This document shows positions 43,201 through 53,045 of a DNA stretch of 64,000 nt, in pieces (position 1 is the first letter of the stretch; each line of letters begins with the position of its first letter). The translations under genes were made by a program, and so were the position numbers. The stretch comes from Cyanophora paradoxa. Taxonomy: Eukaryota > Glaucocystophyceae > Cyanophorales > Cyanophoraceae. The stretch spans positions 62,001 through 126,000 of the forward strand of contig QPMI01000414.1 in assembly GCA_004431415.1 (NCBI GenBank). The letters are read 5' to 3'. The notes beneath the pieces are model-generated. The model had not been told where the DNA came from, did no database searches, and saw only the letters and a program-made list of their open reading frames with translations.

Positions 43201-45450
43201 CGGCCACCGGTCCGTCGGGCCCGGCGCGCGCGGAGCCGGCGGCAGTTGCGGCGGCGGGGCGAAGGGCGGACCGAGGGGCGGGGGGGGAAGAAGGCCCGGG
43301 GCCGGCCGGGGCCCGAGGCGCCGGCGTTCACGCGGATGAGCTGAGGAGGGGGCGCGGCGGTCGGCCGAGACGGGGAGGGGGGGAGAGGGGAGGGGGGGGG
43401 GTGAGGCGGGATGGGACCTGGAGGAGGTGCCGGGTACGTATTCGCCCGGCGGTAGTGCGAAGCAGGGGGGTACCGAGGACGCTGCGGAACGTGCGACGTC
43501 GACGAATAAGCCCGAGGACGGCGAGCCAGCCGCCCGGGACGGGTAGAGTTGACAGAGGACACCCAGTGCAAGCGAAGCGACGCGTGCCGGGCACGCTTTA
43601 ACTTTACCGCTACGCCTAAGCCACCTCAGGCTATCTCTCCGCTATTTCTCAGCCCCGGGCGCGCACCGGGGGTCCCCGAGTAGGACGGCCAGGGCCGAGG
43701 CGGCGCCTGCATCCTCCGCCTCGCCCACCCGCCTCTGCGCGGCCGAGCCGTCAGCAGCAGCAGCGGCGGCGCCGGCGGCAGCATCGGCGGCGAGCACGTG
43801 AAGGCGCGCGGGGCGCCGCACGCGGGCACGCGGGCACGCACCATGAACTCTTCCTCCTCGTGGGACTCCAGAAGGTACGGCGCCGGCGAGAATCGGAGGG
43901 GGGCCGGGGAGGCCGGGAGGTCGGGGTCCGGGAGGGGCGGGAGGGGCGAGGGGCGGGAGATGTAGACGGGGGCGGGGGCGTCGGGATCGACGGAGAGGTT
44001 CGACAGTTTGACGAAGAGCTCCTCGACGTCCCCGACGACCCGCGCCGCGGCGGGGCCGGCGTCGGGGCGGGCCGGCGGGGCGAGGGCGCGGCTCTCGAGC
44101 CTGAGGAGCAGATCCCAGAACTTGGCCTCGAGGGAGGCGAGGAGGGACGCGGAGGCGGAGGAGGAGGAGGCGGCGGAGGCGGAGGCGGAGACGATATCGA
44201 TCGGACGCGCGTCTCCCGAGGGCGCGTCCTGCGGCGGACGGGGGTACGCGAAGCCCGCCCCTTCCAGCCCGAGCAGCGCCGCCTCCTCCGGATCCGGGTA
44301 CCCCCGGGCGAGGAAGGTCGGCTGGGGCGGGGCGGGTCGGCCGGGGGCGCTGCGCCCTTCTTCACCTTCGGAGGCCGATTCGAAGTCGGAGCCCGCGGGG
44401 GCGCGGGGGCGCTTGGGGTTGGGGGGTACAGGGCCGCCCCCGGCGTGCTTGGCGGGGAGCGGGGGGTACGGGGCCGGGGCCGGGGCCGGGGCGGGCGTGC
44501 CGGGCAGGGAATCGGGGCCGACCTCAGCGATCCCGCCCCCATAGCGCCTCTGAGCCGGGGGCTTGCTCAGGAGATGCACCATGATGCGGCCCTGCGCGCG
44601 CGTCCCGAAACGGTCGGCAGAGGCAACAAAGCGGGGCGGGGCGGGGCGCGGGCCAGACGCACGCGGGGCCGCTCGCCAGTGGCTGCGTCGCGGATGCAGA
44701 GCTCGAAGGCGGCGCCCTGGAGGCAGCGGCACGAGTCCATTGCGAAGGCCTCCGTCTCCCCGAGCGCGTCCACGCGCGTCGCGACGCTCGCCGCGTTCAC
44801 GAAAGGGAACGAGAGCCGGGGCCGCTTGTGCTGCTTCGAGCTCGAGAGCGCTTCGGGGCACGTGTGCTCCTTCAGGGCCTTCTTCGCGCCTGCCGGCATT
44901 GCATGCGCAGAACGGCGCGTGAGCGACGGCCGCGGTGGACGGGCGGGCGGGGCGATCGTTGGTGCGCATGTGTATATGCACATGCTCGCAATCGCTCGCG
45001 TGCGCACCCCAGCGGGCCAGCTCCAACACGAGCTGCCTCCCGATCCAAGAGCTGCCCGCCGCCGCCTTCAACTTGTACTTCCTGCAGCGGCCGCATCTCA
45101 GCAGAGCCTCGGCAAGCGATCGCACAGATCCTATCATCTACAGCGACCACGCGCCTGCATCTCAAGACGTAGGGATAGTGCGCATAGAGGCCGTCCGGAT
45201 CCTCGCCGGCGCAGCGCTCGAGCGACCAGAGGTTTGGCGGGTGCGGGGCATATGCTTGGAAGGACGCTTGGACGGTGTCCTCCCAGGAACAGGCGGAGCG
45301 GCGGAGCAGGATGAACTCGGGCGCCTCCCGCGATTCGGGGCCGGCGTCGTCGCTGGCGTCGCCGCTCGCCAGCGCTGCTGTCGCCATGCGTAACGATGCG
45401 TGCCGTACAACTACCCCGCCGCGGCTAACCGCGGCTCGGCGCTCGCATAA
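40260..45450. repeat. Direct segmental duplication, copy 1 (about 5.2 kb)
   Basis: The segment from ccgcccaagggagagga (about 40276) to gtgccgtacaa..ctaccccgccgcggctaaccg (about 45430) matches 47779-52830 in the same orientation. Exons are highly similar; introns differ by indels and by length of G/C tracts. The offset is about 7.4 kb. The duplicated unit contains one whole gene plus short flanks. Confidence 0.9.
40372..45387 (-). CDS. Unrecognised multi-exon protein, duplicate A
   Basis: The ATG at 45387 gives MATAALASGDASDDAGPE, then EFILLRRSACSWEDTVQASF and LYAHYPYVLRCRR. A Cys-rich segment, LLRCGRCRKYKLKAAAGSSW with WGAHASDCEH, may bind zinc. Next come HTCPEALSSSKQHKRPRLSF and FAMDSCRCLQGAAFEL; then an acidic/Ser-rich block with KHAGGGPVPPNPKRPRAPAG (nuclear-localisation-like PKRPR) and DVEELFVKLSNLSVDPD. 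Exons further on include VDAVLDSLASHLLSSPLEY, AFTLRQYGHLRKALELQFE, YPHRLESEVLRELCELHGTL, VDLARHFAEKLYWFEETDDD, YIEWYDGDPAAG and WGRSYYAGAKVVDETCEVTS. The last exon has YHIGLMCALDGQLEEALDLF (TPR-like) and ends TYPAETVAQISAWLANGPA, with the stop at 40372. I do not recognise the family. A nuclear role is only a guess from the basic motif. Most replacements relative to duplicate B are conservative. Confidence 0.5.
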
Positions 45451-47167
45451 GTGCTGCACTGTCAAGTACGTGTACCCCCCTCCGGACCCCGGAAGCCTGC
45501 AGCTGCAGGCCTAGGCGGCGCCGAGACAACGGTGGGGACCGTGCCACCGTGGGGCTTCGAATTCGAGCTCGAGCCTTCGACGGTAGTTCGTCGACGTCGA
45601 GCTCGTTAACGTTCTCCTTTTAGTGCAGCCGCCTGCAGCTGGTCCCCCCCCTCCCCCCACCCCCCCCGGCCCCCGCCCCCTCCCTCCATGATAACATCTC
45701 CATCACTGACTTCTGCTGCGAATTGGGCTCGGAAGGCCAACCATGGATTCTATTGGAACACTTCCGCCAAGCAATTGCACGACTCCCCGTCGCCCCCTCA
45801 CCCCAGGCCCCTCCCTCCCCCCCAGCTGCCCGATGCAGGACCCGTCGCCGGGACCTCCGATTTCTCCTGCACTTGTGGCACCCGCTTCGCCTCCGTAGCT
45901 GCCCTCCAGGCCCACTCCGACGCAAGACGGAGAAAATGCCCCGCCCGCCCTGAGATCACCTCATGCCCTGCCCACCAACCTACGGTAACCCCAGCACGAC
46001 AGTCACACGAGAAATCTGATAATGGCACCCTGCCCGCCTCGCCCGCGGGCCCTTCGAACACTACTCAAACTTCCAAACGCCCCGCTCCGGCGCCCCCCCC
46101 CGGCCCCTCCCCCGAAACGAACACGGCCGTCGCCTGCTTCGCGTAAACGGACAGCTGATACTCCCTCCGCCTCGGCACCCAAACGCCCGCGCCCCGTAAC
46201 CCCCCCCCCCCCCCCCCCCCCCCACCTCTGCACCAGCCCCGCCCGTACCTACGGAGAAAAGAAAGGCGGCCGCCCGCAAGACGCCCAAGCGCACGACCAA
46301 AAAAGCGCGAATGTTGCCGATACCAGCGGGGCAGCCCACCATCGCGTCCCTCTTTGCGCCTGGCGTGTACAAACCACTTACGACGCTGCAAACAGCCGAC
46401 TCCCCCTCCTCCTCCTCACCTCAGCTGACCCCCCGATTGGGACCTCACACGACGCCGCCCCTCAGCCCTCTACGGTCCCCCCCCCGGCCCCAAGCGGCCC
46501 CCAAGTGCCAGCCCCCCCGCCGGCTCCGGCCACTCCCATGGCTTCGGCCCCTCCAATGGCCTCGGCCCCCCCTTTGGCTTCGGCCACCCCCTTGGCTTCG
46601 GCCCTTCCCCTGGCTTCGGCCAACCCCATGGCTTCGGCCGCCCCCCGGGCCTCGGCCCCCCCCTCTAACCCGGTCGACCCCTCCCGACCCCTCGCGGCCC
46701 GCCTCGCCTCCGCACTCCCAGCTTTCTGCGCCGCCTGCCAGTGCCCACGCTCTCTCCACCTTGCCGTCCCGGCACCTCTCCCCGCCTTGCCCCGCATCCG
46801 CTGCCCGCCCCAGGCTGCTGCCTCTGCCCACTCCCTCTCCTTCCTCATATCTTCCTCCTACCACCTTCTTCACCTTGACAAAACGGGACACCGATTAATC
46901 GGGGTCCTGGGGCGCAGGTGAGGAGGAGGGAGGAGGCGGAGTGCGGAGGTGGAGGGGTGGCGGAGCGGCGGCAAGGGAGGGCGGCGGACTGCGAGACATT
47001 TCACTTCCAGGGCTCATGAGGGATGGAGGAGTTGATCAAGGGGTGGGCGCGCGGGTCTGGTTACGGCTATCACCGAAAACCATGGCTCCCCCACTCAGGC
47101 GAACCTCCCATATTGAGCGACCCATGGCCGGCACCTAGCTAGCATCTTCGGCTAGATAGTTGACCGG
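45451..47167 (+). CDS. Doubtful open frame in the duplication spacer: zinc-finger-like plus Pro/Ala-rich protein, possibly a mobile-element remnant
   Basis: On the plus strand 45688-46146 encodes a product with DFSCTCGTRFASVAALQAHS then DARRRKC, a C2H2-like finger with atypical C-x-C spacing and Cys as the last ligand. It is followed by KRTADTPSASAPKRPRP in another frame and, after a long C tract (46199-46223), KKARMLPIPAGQPTIASLF. It then runs into a tandem MASAPPMASAPPLASATPLA repeat (46540-46660). The frame breaks around the C tract. Codon use (many cct, ccc) differs from neighbours, and the segment is absent from the duplicated units on either side. Reverse transcriptase, transposase or LTR features were not seen. 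It may be a degraded gag/ORF1-like reading frame, or a host gene. Confidence 0.25.
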
Positions 47168-47240
47168 TCGGAAGGGCACGTCACGTAGAACATTGATACA
47201 TGTGCCGTGGTGTATCAATGCGACGTCCACTTTTGCAAAA
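47168..47240. repeat. 73-base dispersed repeat with internal hairpin, copy 2
   Basis: This matches 33709-33781 with one visible mismatch (gggcacg here, gggcgcg there). The inverted repeat is ATTGATACA (47192-47200) and TGTATCAAT (47211-47219). It lies in the spacer between the two duplicated segments. Confidence 0.85.
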
Positions 47241-47778
47241 ACAAATTACTGCGTCCCCGTGCTCCGCGGCGTTTTAGTGTGATTAACTATAGTACTAGTA
47301 CTGCCGGCGCCAGGCTGCTGCGTCGACGTCCTTGAGCACTTCTACTACTTCTCCTCGCGCTCGATCTCCTTATCCTTCGCGTTCTTACCATTATATCATA
47401 GTATATGTCCCTTTTCGTGACTCAGTGATCCCTCTTGATCATATAATTATGTACTATGTCTGCTGTATACGTACGCGTACCTGTCCTGGCTCTCCATGTG
47501 CCCCCTGGCCATGGGCAGCCCCGCAGTGCTGGTGCCTAGAAACTGTGCAGTGCTGGTAATTTACCAAAAATTGTGCCCCCGCGGCCACCTCGCCCTTTCC
47601 GAAAGTTCCCTCCCGACCGCCGCCGCACCACCGCCGCGCCGCCGCCGCCCCCGAGGATATTTAGCAGGCACCCAATTTTCAGAGGACCTACGGAGCGATC
47701 AAAGGGATCAGAGATGAGAGGGCTTACTGGGCGATAGTTCAGGACACCGGGAGGGAGGAGGCGGAGGAGGGAGGAAGC
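47241..47778. other. Spacer before duplication copy 2
   Basis: AT-richer DNA with tatagtactagtactg and ctatgtctgctgtatacgtacgcgtac words. A short direct repeat, gcagtgctgg..cctagaaactgtgcagtgctgg, lies at about 47522-47557. No supported exon. Confidence 0.45.
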
Positions 47779-50700
47779 AAGCCGGCCCGCCCAAGGGAGA
47801 GGAGTATCGAAACGCCAGCGGCAGGTCACTCGTAACAAGGTCAGGCGGGCCCGTCGGCGAGCCAGGCGGAGATCTGGGCGACGGTCTCGGCGGGGTACGT
47901 CGACGTGATCACTGCCCGGAGCTCGGGGTCCACCGGTACCCCCCGGCTCGTCCAGTCGGCCTGGTCCGCATTCGGGGCCGGCACGAGCCGCAGGCCCAGG
48001 CCCCGAGGCCGCTGCCCGCGGGCGGCGCGGTGCGGGTCGTGCCCCGCGGCCGGCGCCGAGGCGAGCTCGGGAGGCAGGGGACGGCGCAGGCGGGCGGCGA
48101 CGCAGGCCGCCGCCCGCCGCAGGTTCCGGATGCGGGGGTGCGAGTCCGGGAACGAGGCGGCGAGCTCCGGGGTACACGCGTAGCGGGCGGCGGCGCCGGA
48201 GAATAGCTCGAGGGCCTCCTCCAGCTGCCCGTCCAGAGCGCACATGAGCCCAATGTGGTAGAGCGCCGACGCGGACTTGTGCGGCGTCCTCGAGCGCCTG
48301 TTGCTCCACTGCGGCGCGAGCGTGGGCCGCGAGAACGGCTTCGGAAGGGGGGTAGAGGCACCTCTAGGTGGAGCAGGGCGGCCCGTAGGATGCGGATCGC
48401 GTGGCGGAGCTTGAATCCCTCCGGTGTGAAGACGATCCCGCACGCTGCGCGCGTGACGACACGGATCAATTCGAGCGCGCGGCGAAGGCCGTGGCCGGGG
48501 GGTACTACGGTACCGAGGATGCCGAACTCGTCGTGGTCGCCGCTCGTGACCTCGCACGTCTCGTCGACCACCTTGGCACCGGCGTAGTACGAGCGGCCCC
48601 AGCGCGACACGAGGCCTGCCCGCCGGTGCGATCGGCGTCAGGAAGCGGGGGGCGGGGAGAGGGGGGGAAGGGGAGGGAGGGGAGGGAGGGGAGGGAGGGG
48701 AGGGGAGGGAGGGAGGTGAGGGGGTGGGTGGAGGGGGGGGGGCGTGGGGGGGTAGGAGGGTGAGAGGGGGGTGAGAGGGGTGGGGGGGGGGAAGAGAGAG
48801 GGAGCGGGGGGAGCGCCGCACCCGAGGCGAACTGGCAAAGGGCGAAGATCCGGCTGCACCGCCCCATCCGCAGGGCGTACGCCGGGTTACCCCCCGAGCG
48901 CTCCACAAGCTCTGACGCGGCACGTCAGTCGTTAGTCAGCCGTACCCCCGGTCCCGGCGAGGCGGACCCCGGCCGGTCTCGACGCCCCGGCTGTAGATCT
49001 CGGCGCCCGCTGCGGCGTCCCCGTCGTACCACTCGATGTAGCCTGCGGCTCAGGCTTCAGCTCGGGCTCGGGGGGGGGGGGGGGGGGGGGGCGGGGGGAG
49101 GGGAGGAGGAAGCGGGGCGGGGGTACCGAGGGTCTGGAGGCAGGTGACCTTTGCCTCGACGTCGTCTTCCGTCTCCTCGAACCAGTAGAGCTTCTCCGCG
49201 AAGTGGCGGGCGAGGTCCACCCGCCCGATCTGCACTGCGCGCGCGCCGCGGCCGTCGGCGGGGGCGGGCTGGCGGGGGGGCGGGCGGGCAAGGGCGAGAA
49301 GGGTACCATGAAGCTCGCAGAGCTCGCGGAGGACCTCGCTCTCGAGCCTGTGGGGGTACACCTGCGCGCGCGGGGCGATCGCACCCTCGCGGCGACGGCA
49401 GGGAGCGAGAGGGGTACCGACCCGCAGGCGCAGCAGCGTGTCCCACGCCTGCGGTGGCGGGCGATTCGGCGACGAAAAGGGCCGGCTTGTGGGGGGAGGG
49501 GGGGGGGATATGGAGGGGGGTTACCTCGAACTGGAGCTCGAGGGCTGCGCGGAGGTGGCCGTACTGGCGCAGGGTGAATGCCGCGCGCGCCTGAGGGGAG
49601 GCTCAGGTGAGCGCGAGCGGAGAAGGCGTGGCGAAGGGGAGGAGCGTGATGGGCGAGCTCGAGCTCAAGCCAAGGGGGAAGGGAGTAAAGGAGAGGCTCA
49701 GGCAAGGGCGAGGGGGGGGAGGGCTCCAGCCCGCTTCATCCAAGGGCTTAGGTTTGGGGGAGGAGCGTGAGGGCTACGCTCGGGCTCAATCTAGGGGGGG
49801 GGGGGGTAGTGTGAGGGAAGGCTTGCCCTGGCTTCGACGGTGAGGAGCTCGGCCCACGGCGGCCTCCCGAGGCTGAGGCGGCGCCCGCGCCCGCGTCGGA
49901 ATGAAGGAGAAGGCGGGTGCGCGGGCGGGAGGCGCAGGCCGCGCACCGCGCGGCGGCCCCCTCCGAAGCGTCGAGCGCGCGCTCGTGCAGCGCGAGGAGC
50001 TGCGAACGAAGCGGTACATGGTTAATTGGTCGTCGGAGGCGCGGGCGCGACTGCGCGATTGTCGTGAGGCCGGCCGGGACCGGGGTCCGGGACGCGGGCG
50101 CAATGACGCAGGCCGGGCGGGGCCGGGACCGGGGTCCGGGACGGCCGGGACCGGGGTCCGGGACGGGGGCGGTCAACCGGGGCGGGGCCGGGGCCGGGGC
50201 GGGGCGGGGCGGGGCGGGGCGGGGCACCTCCTCGAAAGGGAGCAGGGAGAAGTCGGGAGAGAGGAGGACGTAGTCTGCGGAGAAAAGGCGTGGACGTGAG
50301 CGGCGTGGATAAGAGGGGAGAAGTGGCGAGCTGGAGGCGGCGGCGGCGGCGGGGGGGCACCGGAGGTGGCGAGGAGTACAAAGTTCCACACGTTCTGGCA
50401 CGCGCGCTCCGTTTCCTCCCTGCACGCGCGGCCCGGTCAACGTTCTGAGGGACAGCGGCGGGGAAGGGGGCGAGAGGCACCTGGAGGGGAACTCGAGGGG
50501 GCTGGAGAAGAGGTGAGAGGCGAGGGAGTCCAGCACGGCATCGACCTGGGGCCGTCCCCCGGTCCGTCGGCCCCGGCGCGCGCGCGGGGCCGGAGCCGGC
50601 GGCGGCGGCGGGGCGGAGGGCGGACCGAGGGGCGGGGGGGAAGAAGACTCGCGGCCGGCCGGGGCACGAGGCGCCGGCGTTCACGCGGATGAGCTGCGGA

Positions 50701-52830
50701 GGGGCGGCCGGTCGATACGGGGAGAGGGGGGAAGGGGGGGGGGGGGGTTAAGGCGGGATGGGACCTGGAGGAGGTGCCGGGTACGTATTCGCCCGGCGGT
50801 GGTGCGGAGCAGGGGGGTCCCGAGGACGCTGCGGACGGTGCGACGAATAAGCGGGAAAGGGGCGAGCGGAGAGATAGCCCGAGGCGGCTTAGGCGTGGCG
50901 GTGGAGTCGAGGCTAAGCTGTGCCCGGCAGGTACGCGTGGCTTGCTTGCACAGGGTGTCCTTTGTCAACCCAGCTCGGGGCGCGCGCGCACCGGGGGTCG
51001 CCGAGTAGGACGGCAAGGGCCGAGGCGGCGCCTGCATCCTCCGCCTCGCCCACCCGCCGCTGCGCGGCCGAGCCGTCAGCAGCAGCGGCGCGGCGGCGGC
51101 GACGCCGGCGGCAGCGGGCACGTGAAGGCGCGCGGGGCGCCGCACGCGGGCACGCGGGCACGCACGCACCATGAACTCCTCCTCCTCGTGGGGCTCCAGC
51201 AGGTACGGCGCCGGCGAGAATCGGAGCGGGGCCGGGGAGGCCGGGAGGTCGGGGTCCGGGAGGGGCGGGAGGGGCGGGGGGGGCGAGGGGCGGGATACGT
51301 ATACGGGGGCGGGGGCGTCGGGATCGACGGAGAGGTTCGACAGTTTGACGAAGAGCTCCTCGACGTCCCCCACGACCCGCGCCGCGGCGGGGCCGGCGTC
51401 GGGGCGGGCCGGCGGGGCGAGGGCGCGGCTCTCCAGCCTGAGGAGCAGGTCCCAGAACTTGGCCTCGAGGGATGCGAGGAGGGACGCGGAGGCGGAGGAG
51501 GAGGAGGCGGCGGAGGCGGAGGCGGAGACGATATCGATCGGACGCGCGTCTCCCGAGGGCGCGTCCTGCGGCGGACGGGGGTACGCGAAGCCCGCCCCTT
51601 CCAGTCCGAGCAGCGCCGCCTCCTCCGGATCCGGGTTCGGATCCCGCGGGGAGAGAAAGGACGGCTCGGGCGGGGCGGGTCGGCCCGGGGCGCTGCGCCC
51701 CTCTTCGCCCTCGGAGGCCGATTCGAAGTCGGAGCCCGCGGGGGCGCGGGGGCGCTTGGGGTTGGGGGGTACGGGGCCGCCCCCGGCGTGCTTGGCAGGG
51801 AGCGGGGGGTACGGGGCCGGGGCGGTGAAGGGCGTGCCGGGCAGGGAATGGGGTCCGATCTCCGCGATCCCGCCCCCATCGCGCCTCCGAGCCGGGAGCT
51901 TGATCACGAGGTACACCATGATGCGGCCCTGCGCGCGCGCCCCGAAACGGTTGGCAGAGGCAACAAAGCGGGGCGGGGCGGTGCGGGGCGCGGGCCACGC
52001 GCACGCGGGGCCGCTCGCCAGTGGCCGCGTCGCGGATGCGGAGCTCGAAGGCCGCGCCCTTGAAGCAGCGGCACGAGTCCATCGCGAAGGCCTCCGTTTC
52101 CCCAAGCGCGTCCACGCGCGTCACGACGCTCGCCGCGCTCACGAAAGGGAAACAAAGCCGGGGCCGCTTGTCCTGCTTCGAGCTCGAGAACGCTTCGGGG
52201 CACGTGTGCTCCTTCAGGGCCTTCTTCGCGCCTGCCGCGTTGCAGAACGGCGCGTGAGCGACGGCCGCGGAGGGCGGGCGGGCGATGTGCGTATGCACAT
52301 GCTTGCAGTCGCTCGCGTGCGCGCGCACCCCAGCGGGCCAGCTCCAACACGATCTGCCTCCCCATCCAAGAGCTGCCCGCCGCCGCCTTCAGCTTGTACT
52401 TCCTGCAGTTGCCGCATCTCAGCAGAGCCCCGCAAGCGATCGCACGTGCACGGGTCCTATCATCTGCAGCGCTAGCGACCACGCGCCTGCATCTCAAGAC
52501 GTAGGGATAGTGCGCGTAGAGGCCGTCCGGATCCTCGCCGGCGCAGCGCTCGAGCGACCAGAGGTTCGGCGGGTGCGGGGCATATGCTTGGAAGGACGCT
52601 TGGACGGTGTCCTCCCAGGAACAAGCGGAGCGGCGGAGCAGGATGAACTCGGGCGCCTCCCGCGATTCGGGGCCGGCGTCGTCGCCGGCGTCGCCGCTCG
52701 CCAGCGCTGCTGTCGCCATGCGCGCGCGCGCGTATGCGTCACGATGCGTGCCGTACAATTGACTACCCCGCCGCGGCTAACCGGCCGCGCGCGGCTCCGA
52801 TCGCGAGGACCGATCGGCCGCGGCGCTCGC
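47779..52830. repeat. Direct segmental duplication, copy 2 (about 5.05 kb)
   Basis: Same-orientation copy of 40260-45450. It is slightly shorter because of a missing GC-rich intron piece (the ~60-70 bases near 42850-42930 have no counterpart near 50290-50340) and because of different G-tract lengths. Near the gene 5' end, copy 2 carries an extra (CG)n run (cgcgcgcgcgtatgcg, about 52720-52735). Confidence 0.9.
47841..52719 (-). CDS. Unrecognised multi-exon protein, duplicate B
   Basis: This is the paralogue of duplicate A with the same exon order: MATAALASGDAGDDAGPE (ATG at 52719), LLRCGNCRKYKLKAAAGSSW, HTCPEAFSSSKQDKRPRLCF, PPNPKRPRAPAG, DVEELFVKLSNLSVDPD, VDLARHFAEKLYWFEETEDD, YHIGLMCALDGQLEEALELF and TYPAETVAQISAWLADGPA (stop at 47841). 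Differences from A are mostly conservative (R/N, D/E, M/I, N/D), and coding exons have few length changes. This suggests that both genes are under protein-level selection. The putative zinc site keeps its Cys pairs. No known family is recognised; the TPR-like helix pair near the C-terminus is the only fold hint. Confidence 0.5.
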
Positions 52831-53045
52831 ATAATTATAATTATTGGAAACGCAGCTGATCATGCATGATTATACGTACCATGAATCAGTCTACGATAGC
52901 CTGCTTCGACTTATTGAATTCTCTTCTCAACTTCAAGATCTAGTTTCTCGTCCCCGGGGTCAATCTAGACCGAGTCAGGCCACGCTTGTCAGACTGCTAT
53001 CGCTACCGGTACCGGTCGGCTAATCCTGGATCCCTATAGCTAAGC
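52831..53045. other. Spacer between duplication copy 2 and the acyltransferase gene
   Basis: AT-rich DNA (cataattataattattgg, gatcatgcatgattat) with no supported exon; probably 3' flank of the minus-strand acyltransferase gene and 5' flank of duplicate B. Confidence 0.5.

Noticed and set aside
46540-46660. M/L-ASAP tandem repeat as evidence for a secreted or cell-wall protein
   Set aside because: The repeat sits in a frame interrupted upstream, with no signal peptide; it may be a simple expansion of a ggcttcggcc-type unit.
40372-52719. The two duplicated segments as allelic copies placed in tandem by the assembly
   Set aside because: Not excluded, but the copies differ by many substitutions and intron indels and are separated by 2.3 kb of unique DNA, so a true duplication is the simpler reading; long reads would settle it.
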